From contig WPIO01000034.1 of the NCBI GenBank assembly GCA_009760855.2, forward strand, positions 1,110,501 through 1,174,500: a stretch of 64,000 bases of DNA, read 5' to 3'. Source of the DNA: Cristatella mucedo. Lineage: Eukaryota; Bryozoa; Phylactolaemata; Cristatellidae. The notes under the pieces were generated by a model, which ran no database searches, had not been told where the DNA came from, and saw nothing but the letters and a program-made list of their open reading frames with translations. Shown here one piece after another: positions 44,201 through 52,541 of the stretch; position 1 is the stretch's first letter, and every line of letters begins with the position of its first letter. The position numbers were made by a program, and so were the translations under genes.

Positions 44201-44958
44201 ACGCACCACAATGCGCAACAGTTATCTGATTCATTCTTTATATTCAAGGTTGATCTCTTTTTCTCTAATCCTTTAGGCATAGGTAAATAACTACCTCTAA
44301 AACGATGTCTAAAATGAGTAAACTTTGCATATAAAGCATTAATTGCAGACAGACTCCAACTAGATTCTTTCCCTAGCCATTCTTCAATCCTCTCCTTAAA
44401 AAAAGCGAACTGCATTTGAATAATAGATTCAATATTACTAGATCTATTTATCTTTACATTAGGTATGCCAGAAAATGGCTGATAGCAGAAAGATCCGTTT
44501 TCCGATTCTAGAATTGGAGATACAATCATTGTCATTTTTAGATCTTTCTTGTTCTTGAGTATGTCCCTTATCACTCTAATAAGTCCATCGGAAGTTCTAT
44601 CATAAATTGTATCAAAGTCTATTTCACTTCCATCTAAACCAACATACTCATAGTCCATAAACTTACCATCAGATGACATTTTGCCTAAAAACCAACCATT
44701 CTCCTCAATTCTCATTAATCTTATTGATTCTCTCTCAAATGACCATTGCATATTCTTTACTTCTTTACTTTTGAGAGGAATTTCTACTTTTGTATTTGGA
44801 ATAACTTGCAAGCTAGATATCATTTTATCTAAACTAGCCTTTGAAAATGGATACTTAGGCAAAAGCCCTGTTCTTTTTCGTACTTCTTCTCTAACACGTC
44901 TAGCGTGATCGCTAAAATTTTCACCCTCACGTCGCATAACATAATCATTGTTAGACAT
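41300..44958 (-). pseudogene. PolB: Protein-primed DNA polymerase B, multiply broken
   Basis: Replicates the element using a terminal-protein primer. About 1,220 codons. The 781-codon N-terminal frame (44,958-42,613) contains an OTU-like region (DNCCALWCVLRFLH..), exonuclease motif I YADFECLL, an embedded Cys/His HNH-like insert (CYICNLDLK..VLDHCHLTGKYRG..CNLN), exonuclease motif II FTHNLKGYDSHLL and polymerase motif A YVDANSLYATAM. Further pieces hold motif [13 protein letters not shown] and motif C AYTDTNSLVM. Breaks: a frameshift at an A-run near 42,620, TAA at 42,383-42,385, frameshifts near 42,090, 41,558 and 41,415. Motif C has Asn (codon 41,922-41,924) where the second catalytic Asp is expected. 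The C-terminus ends at 41,300. Start after TATAGTATAAGAT. Confidence 0.93.
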
Positions 44959-44972
44959 ATCTTATACTATAT

Positions 44973-45198
44973 AATTTTTTTCTTAAAATCAAATTTTATT
45001 ATGTTAGAGTGCGGTGGGATAAACAACGAAGTAGGCGAAAACACTATGCCGAGCGACAGCGAGTCTAGTGTTGAGCGAGTAGTTTGGTTTTGAAAGTTAT
45101 GGAGACTTGCGTCTCAGACGAAGACACTCGATCGAGCTGTGCGAGATTGAGGGTCGAGGCTGAGCCCTAGGCTCTATAAAGTTCAAAACATAACTACT
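44973..45198 (-). repeat. Polinton right terminal inverted repeat
   Basis: Inverted copy of 20,777-21,002. The outer end reads ..CATAACTACT, after which host-like sequence begins (GACCATGCTGG). The inner end runs into the AT-rich upstream region of the polymerase gene. Confidence 0.95.
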
Positions 45199-45282
45199 GA
45201 CCATGCTGGCCGTACCACCTCCGTTGGTCGGGGTATCGATTCGCCGCTTATACTGAGTTGATTTTATTTCAATAGAGCGTGA

Positions 45283-45284
<2 letters not shown>

Positions 45285-45337
<53 letters not shown>
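45285..45337 (+). repeat. (CA)n(TA)n microsatellite
   Basis: ACACACACAC followed by a long pure (AT)n run, about 85 bp outside the right Polinton end. Confidence 0.9.
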
Positions 45338-45340
<3 letters not shown>

Positions 45341-45654
45341 GATCAAATGAAGTTCACGAAAGTGGAACTCTGAGAACGGCGAGGCCGCATTGGTTTTCGA
45401 AGGGCCGGATCGGCCGGCGACGAGTGCATGAGATCGGACATCGGGGCTCGAATGGAGGCGACGTACCGAACCTCCTGACAGTGCGAGCGGCGCCCCACCT
45501 TAGCCCAAAGGTGGGGTGCAGTTACAACCGGCTGTTCGAGAGGGGAAGAGCTTATGTTCGCCTCCTGCTAGTGGCTGTCAAGAAGCCTGTACTCCATACA
45601 AACCGGAGGTACAGTCTAGTACAGTGGAGAAAAAAGAGCTGTGAAGTTTGTTAT

Positions 45655-45780
45655 CTCATGAGTCTTAGCCCAGGTGGTAAGGTGCCTGTTCTTCACGATC
45701 CAGGATGTCGGTTCGAGTCGTTCGATGGGCGATCCATTTTTTTCCTGCGACGCACAAGAAATTTGGAGATAAAATTTACT
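45655..45780 (+). mobile_element. tRNA-derived SINE copy
   Basis: Internal RNA polymerase III promoter boxes are visible: box A TTAGCCCAGGTGG at about 45,664 and box B GGTTCGAGTC at about 45,711, spaced as in tRNAs. A non-tRNA body follows. The acceptor-stem halves do not pair well, so it is a SINE or tRNA relic rather than a functional tRNA gene. The stretch 45,340-45,650 before it shows nothing recognisable. Confidence 0.55.
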
Positions 45781-46009
45781 ACCCAGTAAAAAATGGTTTA
45801 TTCTAAATGCATTGCAATGCAGCGTCTTGCGATAACCCACTCATTTTATATTGAAACCTGCGATGGCTTCGATTATAAAGAAAACGTCAGAACCAACTGC
45901 GCCAGGTGTCAACATTTGGCTTGCCCTCCTTATTAAACTTTAACATGCCGTACAACCACAGATTTGCAAGCGTTTTCTTCTTCGAGGCTTTCCTCGTAGC
46001 GGTCTTCTC

Positions 46010-46060
46010 TTAATCTATAAAGAGATTGAGTTCACTGAGGGTGCTCTAACCAAAGTGAAG
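46010..46060 (+). mobile_element. LINE/SINE 3' tail scrap
   Basis: CTATAAAGAGATTGAGTTCACTGAGGGTGCTC is a variant of the 3' hairpin found at the ends of the ATT-tailed LINEs and the SINEs here. DNA from 46,060 to 46,700 is otherwise unassigned. Confidence 0.5.
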
Positions 46061-46714
46061 AGAATGGGCAAATGTTTGAAGTCAACAGATGATAAGTCGC
46101 ATTCAACAATTACGTCTGCAACGGCTTGCCGGGCAAGGGATGCAACACCTAAAAATCTCCGCACCTATACAACAAGATTCATTCAAATGCCTCAACTACA
46201 GACAATTCATCGCCGGCTGGTCAAACCAAAACGGGTACAGTCAGGAATCAATCAGGAACCGACACATGAAGGTCAGTAGGGCTGATAGACCGATTAGTTG
46301 GCAGCCAACTTGATCCACTAGTGTGTCAGTTAAACAGATAGCTTGATCCCACCCGTTTGGGCGTTCAAAATTGAACCAATAAACCGAAGTAAGCAACCGA
46401 GCTAGCCCACTGCAGCTCCGGTAATGACGTCATCGCCCAAGTTGCCATTGACATCCGAGGAGAGCATGGTGAGTGGGTGGCCCTCGCTGCTTCCCACTCA
46501 GCTGGGCAGTCACCCTCCGGCCACTACTTGCTCGCACCTGCCTCCCACCGAACTGTGAATGCCCTCATCGGCCACTACTCAATCGTATCTGCTTCCCACA
46601 GGCCTCCCCTTTTTTTATAAGAAAGGATGAGATCGCGAGATGAATTATTTGGCTTGATCAGTGCCTAGCCAAAACATATGACAAGAGTCGTAGCAGTAGT
46701 TCATTATGCAAACT

Positions 46715-46850
46715 GTGCCGTGATGGCACACTAGGTAATGAGATTGCTTTCACGACCTCGTCCCGAGGTCGTGGGTTCGATTCCTGCGGTGGACGATTGT
46801 TTATCGCCACTGCAAGCCGTGGTGATAGCCGTATAGACTCCTCTGTCACT
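46715..46850 (+). mobile_element. tRNA-derived SINE copy, second family
   Basis: Box A-like TGATGGCACACTAGG and a consensus box B GGGTTCGATTCC at about 46,775, separated by a GACCTCGTCCCGAGGTC hairpin. A truncated relative of its head lies at 20.32 kb. It is immediately followed by a non-tRNA stretch. Confidence 0.6.
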
Positions 46851-46859
46851 ATACAAAAA

Positions 46860-47270
46860 GAGGCTGTTTAATCAGCTAGGATTTATTTATTTATGGCTGT
46901 ATGGCTGCAGGTTTTCTTTGTCCCTTCATTTACTTTCTAGTTTTCAGCCCTGACAGAAGTTCTTCTCGTTACTCTTTACTTGAACTTATCATAGGGGTAA
47001 TTTGCTAGTCCTTCAAAACCCAGTCCTTCGGTCCAGAGTCCAGAGCTACAGTCTGTCACATTGTTCTCATTGACAGCAGCAGTAACTGCCCGGCTGAGGC
47101 TCTTCTGTCGCTAAATGAATAAGGTTGTTATATGAGCTAAATCAGTTCAATCTGTCGAGTTACCTTATTCACCCTACTCACTATGGGAGCCTTTCCCATC
47201 CCAGAAGGCAGTTCTCCCATCAATCCCTACGTGAACACCACCGATACACCTACTGCACCAGCTGGGGAAG
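46860..47270. other. Unassigned DNA
   Basis: No frame, RNA or repeat is identifiable beyond short AT-rich stretches. Confidence 0.4.
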
Positions 47271-47274
47271 GATC

Positions 47275-47405
47275 GCGATTGAATTTTGTATTGTCATTAT
47301 TAATATTAGATCATGGAGTCGAAAAGCGCAGATCGCCGGAGAGACGAGAAAGGTGGTTGTCACAGAGTGGTACCGGAAACTGAAGAGCGAGATTACCTTT
47401 AAGAG
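47275..47405. repeat. Dispersed repeat, copy 2
   Basis: Diverged copy of 1,940-2,115, with TTAGATCATGGAGTCGAAA, GCCGGAGAGACGAGAAAGG and CGAGATTACCTTTAAG. Same orientation. Confidence 0.45.
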
Positions 47406-47454
47406 GATACAATAATGCCGACCAAAAGCAGCTCAGGCTTTGAGTACGCCACAG

Positions 47455-47535
47455 AAAGCTCTCCTTCGTAACACCCACTTAGTTTTCGTGGCTGTGTGGA
47501 GTTGCAGACGGAGATACAGTACATTACATTACACA
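47455..47535 (+). mobile_element. 3' end of (TTACA)n-tailed LINE
   Basis: GTGTGGAGTTGCAGACGGAGATAC followed by AGTACATTACATTACAC is the plus-strand form of the 3' end seen at 9.93-10.03 kb and 59.1 kb. Confidence 0.65.
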
Positions 47536-47539
47536 TCCT

Positions 47540-48424
47540 ACTACCAGCTATACAGGATTACCGAGAATGGCGACGGCTATATTCATAAGGACGCTGATGA
47601 CAGTTTCCTTGAGAACGAGAGACCTTGCCGGAACCCTCCTTGCTGAGACTGACAATTTAAATTCAAGGGCTCATTAACTACATCCAAGTGGCGGCTGTAA
47701 GATGCTAGCACTAAGAGTTTGGATTAGTTCTTCAGTGAAAGTTCTTTAGTGAATTTCCTTCTTTAGTTGACTAAATTACTTGCCGAATGCTCAATTTCAG
47801 TAAATGCATAGGTTTGGCGTGAATGCCAGTTGCCGCTCGAAGTGTACGTTTCCACTTGGGGTATTTGTATTTTATGGCGCAGCTACAATTTCAGTAAGCT
47901 ACGCGTATTTTTTTATCTGCATAGTCTATACTCAAACAAGGACTCTCGTTTCGCTAAACGTCCATGCACAAAGCAATGCGTTTCCGTTCTGATTCATCTC
48001 GCGAAAGGGAGCCAGTTTCCTGAGCATCGCCGGGTCACCGAGCCAGCTGCGATCTAAGATCTATGGTCTGCGACCTAAGACATATACTGAGACTGACCTG
48101 GGTCGTCATCGCCTCGGGACAGACGCCTCGCATACGGTATATCGCTACGCTAGCACTAAGCAATGCGGATCCAGTGTCTGCTGGGCACTTTAGATGCCAC
48201 ACCACATGTTTTTATGATTTGTCTGCACACGGCGAGTCCTGCTATACCTGAAAACTAGACTTCTACCCGGGCTGGCAGCTTGCGAAAGGCCTGCGGTCCC
48301 ACACGGCCAAACGTTCGTAGCACCGGCCATCAAGCTGCAAAGCCCCGCGACATATGAACAGCAAGCTTCTTTGGTTGCTGAATTTGAGCCTCGAGCCGCT
48401 CACGAAATAGATAATAAATAATTC
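47540..48424. other. Unassigned DNA
   Basis: Short open frames only, none with a recognisable domain and none conserved elsewhere in the window. Confidence 0.4.
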
Positions 48425-48575
48425 ATAATAAATAATTCATTTATATATAGCGCCCCAAGAGAACTTAATCTCTATGCAGGCGCTTCATATATGCCTCGGG
48501 GCTCGAGCCCACGACCTCAGTCGGGGCGAGCATCTTAACCGCTAGACCAAACCAGCTAGATAGCCTTTCGCATTC
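48425..48575 (-). mobile_element. tRNA-derived SINE with LINE-like tail
   Basis: On the minus strand: box A TGGTCTAGCGGTTAAG, box B GGGCTCGAGCCCC, then the tail GAAGCGCCTGCATAGAGATT with AAGTTCTCTTGGGGCGC. The tail is nearly the same as the 3' hairpin of the ATT-tailed LINEs, as expected of a SINE mobilised by that LINE. One of three clear copies (others at 56.06 and 61.21 kb). Confidence 0.85.
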
Positions 48576-49089
48576 GCAGGCGAGCTTGTTTTGCTGATGC
48601 ACTCGTGCAGCGAGCTAAATCGTGTGCAGGCTAAGTGCTTTCTTCAGCGGCTTACCGAAACTGCACGGCTAGAACTGAATGAACAGTTGTGAAGGAGACT
48701 GCAACTCACCCTCGATTCTAGAGGAACCCGAGTCTCGCCGTGCATTTTTGTTAATGACTCTCTCTCTCTCTCTCTCTCTATTTCTACTAAATTTTTTTTA
48801 GCTTATTTTCAAGCAGCGATAAGCCGAGACTTGTGAGCAGTGTGGTTTTTGATTGCACATGAACTTGATTATTGATGACTTACGACCTGGCCACAATGTA
48901 AAGCATGGGCCTGACGGTAGTCGCTCTCTTTGAGTCTAGTGGTCTGCGGGTCGGTGAGTCAAGAGTGCTGAGCGTGTGCTACTGTAATGTGCCTGCGAAA
49001 GAGTTAGTTGGAAGTCAACTGCCGTATTGGTCTGAATATTCAGGCTATTGCCGTTGCTTTTTCTGACACGACGTTGCTGCTTGATGTCT
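48576..49089. other. Unassigned DNA with a short (CT)n run
   Basis: A (CT)10-11 microsatellite at about 48,758-48,779. Otherwise nothing is identified. Confidence 0.4.
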
Positions 49090-49265
49090 GTATGGGCCCT
49101 TTAAATATGCTGCCAAGGAAGCACGGTCGAACTGTTAATGGTAGATGTCAACCGCCTAACACGGCTAGAGCTTATGTTAGCACAGGGTCAGCATGCAAAT
49201 ATTGTTAGTGGCAGCGTGCACAGTACAGTGCCAGCACGCATAAGCACACAAAGGACGAATCCTCA
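49090..49265 (-). mobile_element. LINE 3' UTR fragment
   Basis: CAGGGTCAGCATGCAAATAT, GTTAGTGGCAGCGTGCACAG and CAGCACGCATAAGCACA match the reverse of the 3' UTR of the LINE at 36.4-36.55 kb in order. Confidence 0.65.
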
Positions 49266-49269
49266 GCTA

Positions 49270-50995
49270 GAACGACGACCATGGTTCTTCTGAGTTTCAA
49301 CTTCGGGGCTGCTTAGCCTCCTGAGCAAGTCTAGTCGGCACTTTAGCTGGGCTGGCATTGGCTAGAAAAGGGGCGCGGTACACATCGGATGCTGCACCAC
49401 TCCGAGGAAAGGAACATCAGCTGCCTAGGCAACTTGATCGGTCGCCGACGACTAGGGCGAATTCTCTACCAGTTCAGCTTTTACCGTCCCCCCTCGGACA
49501 CTCACCGGCTCAGCATGCGATCCCGTGCGATAGTCCCTGAGTGGCCATGCTTGGTAATCTACAACTTCGCTTTCTAGATTACATCTTTAAGGCAAGAGTA
49601 TGCGGACGCTTCGAAATGGTGCGAAATGGTGTGTGTGAGCACACTTTAAAAAAATTTAGTTTCGTACTGCAATCGAAGTTCGAGCTTCGCGAAGCCAATT
49701 TTCTATGGATTCGATGTGGACTCCAGTGGATTTAAATAGTGGCCAGCGTCGTTGGAGAATATTTGCATAAAAGCGTGCTTGCAAAACTGCTTGAAATATG
49801 GTGGGCACTCTATGATGACCTTGTAGAACTACACTCACTTGAAATTTGCTGCTGGCCTCACCAATTTCCGGTCGATTCTTTGCTCAATTAGTTCGGATTG
49901 CAGTAACTCGTCGAACCCCGATGCAGCCGAGGCGCAACGAAAATCGTAGAGTGCCTGGATCTCACAGCAAAGCTCGTCAATAGCGTTACAGAGGGCTCTC
50001 TCTGTCTCACAAACACACCTGACGGGAGAGCGCGCACCCACAAATCGCAAGGGTCATCCCCTCGGGCGGGCCAGCTTCGGGCTGGGCGAATGCTGCCGTT
50101 AGGGCGACCGCTGGCGAAAACAACAGGGGCGTCAGCGATCGGCAGGGTAGGAGCCGGTGGGAGTGCTTGACTTAGTCCGACGATCAGTCCCGTCAATTTA
50201 GGAAACATAATGCGGGCGCAGCATCGCCCTCTCATTCTAGCGCTTCATTAAACCCGAGCTGCAACTACCCACTGATAGACAAACCAGCCTCGAGGTAAGC
50301 GAGCAGAAATGGCGCCTTGAGGCGTGCCAGTGCGTAGCGACCAATCGCATCATTGGGATTAGTTTTGCTTGACTTCAATATGGCTGTCAATTCCGTGTGA
50401 AGGGTTCGCTCGGTCCTGGCTTTTGTCCGTCTCGACTCTTACATGCGGCCTCTTGGAAGCAACCTCTGTCATTCGCTTTTGGAAATAGCGGCAAGCACAC
50501 GTCATCTTTTTAACTTCGAGGCCTCATCACTAATGACGAACGTGGACTGTTAAGGTATTCCCTCGGCTTAGCGGTCGCGGCACTCTTGGTGTGTCGCCAT
50601 TCGCGGAGCACTCCTTCGATTGGGTGAAAGCCAATGCCACGATAAAATATAGCGCTCAAATTTCCAACTGTTGACTGTTGAATGCGCTCTGCACCCTGCC
50701 ACAGCAGCGGCATGTATAATGCCGTCGCTCTGGTCTCATGTGATGATGTCGTTGGGCGGGCACCTGGTAGGCGACATAAAACTCATCGGGTTGCCCGTAC
50801 ACCACACACACGTAATTGGATTGGGTAGGTGCACCCGCATCACACCATATTTCTTAGTCTCTTTTTTGGGATTCGCATTTTTATCTTTGAGGCCGTGGGC
50901 GCCTGTGTTAAAAGCTGGATCGAAATCGCAGCGGCTTGTGCGATAAATGACTTGGCAATTGATGCAAAACTCTCCGTTTACGCTTGTCTGACATG
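49270..50995. other. Unassigned GC-moderate DNA
   Basis: Several open frames of 60-115 codons on both strands, none with a domain, membrane pattern or conserved copy. A regulatory or untranslated region upstream of the 52.5 kb gene is possible but unsupported. Confidence 0.4.
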
Positions 50996-50999
50996 GTCG

Positions 51000-51485
51000 T
51001 CATAATATCCACTTTAAAGTACTTTTTGCCAACCTGCACTGGCTCGCTATCAACTAACTATAAACTCTTGAGGATTTGACACTCACTTTTAGGCCCATCC
51101 ATTCTCTTGCTCCAATCTATCGGAACTTCTTCCCAATCCGGCTAAGCATCGTACCACCCTCTCTCTGACGAAAGTCAAACAGTAGTGCTTCTAGCCAACC
51201 GCAAATCTTTTGGAGATCGTGCACTTAGTTCAGGTGCACCTAAAGCCTGGAACTCACTCCCGACGTTTGTTCCGGCATTTCCTGATTTGACATTCGAAAA
51301 GAAGCTATAAACGTTCCCTGTTCCTCAGCATTAGCTGGATCCATGTGTATAGCTCTCTCCATTCTTATGAGTGCTGAAAGTGTTCATGTTATCACGAATC
51401 AATTGACACGCTTCTTTTGTCAGCATACCGTACGTGCATGGAAAGAGCTTTAATTATATTAGGGCGCTAAGCAAACCAAGTATCT
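51000..51485 (+). mobile_element. LINE 3' fragment
   Basis: Coding remnants of the RT C-terminus: AACCTGCACTGGCTCGC, CACTCACTTTTAGGCCCATC, then AAGCATCGTACCACCC, AAAGCCTGGAACTCACTCCC and the degraded hairpin TTAGGGCGCTAAGCAAA. Same order as at 36.03-36.66 kb. Full of breaks. Confidence 0.7.
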
Positions 51486-51835
51486 ATTTAGTCTAAAGGC
51501 ATGTCTACGGCCAGTGCAGCTATCGTGTCGCCTGCCTCAGATGTTTTGCGACATGTGTCGCCTCCATGTGTCGCCTGCGGAGCTGACTGGCGTGCAATCT
51601 CCGTCATAAAGCCATGTCTTCGTCTCTAAAGTGAGCCGATCGTGTAAATGGCTTGCTCCAAGCTGTTTAGCATGCTGTAAAGGAAGCTGACACGAGAGTA
51701 AAATGATTTTAAAGACTTCAAGCTGACGCCAGGGTAAAATGAGTTTAAAGACTTCTTGAAAGCAGACCAACTACTACTCAGAAGCTGCTAGCATGAACGC
51801 AATGGTTTTATGCGAGTAAAAGATTTCCAACTCAA

Positions 51836-52440
<605 letters not shown>

Positions 52441-52541
52441 GAGCAGAGTGTCCACTGTCCCAGCAGACATCCCACGGTCTGGACATCTCTGCTGGCGACA
52501 CTTTGCAAGTCGACGCCGACTTCGGCCGCTGTGCGTCGCCC

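Larger units (their letters stand above)
20777..45198. mobile_element. Decayed Maverick/Polinton (adintovirus-type) element, ~24.4 kb
   Basis: The element is bounded by inverted repeats starting 5'-AGTAGTTATG and ending CATAACTACT-3', the AG...CT ends expected of this superfamily. Inside are a retrovirus-like DDE integrase, protein-primed DNA polymerase B, HerA/FtsK-type packaging ATPase, adenain-like cysteine protease, a double-jelly-roll-type major capsid protein and penton-like proteins. That set defines self-synthesising Polintons and adintoviruses. The interior is AT-rich against GC-rich host DNA. Nearly all genes carry nonsense codons and/or frameshifts, and a LINE is nested at 34,483-36,690. 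The 6 bp flanks (ACCCCT left, GACCAT right) do not match, so the expected target duplication is lost or the junction is rearranged. Confidence 0.95.

Noticed and set aside
25109-44958. Stop codon reassignment (TAA or TGA read as an amino acid) in the Polinton
   Set aside because: TAA, TAG and TGA all occur in frame, at positions with no consistent residue expectation, and frameshifts are also present. Intact genes in the same element use normal stops. Decay is simpler.
45655-46850. Functional tRNA genes
   Set aside because: Box A and B are present but cloverleaf stems do not pair convincingly and the copies resemble dispersed SINE heads.
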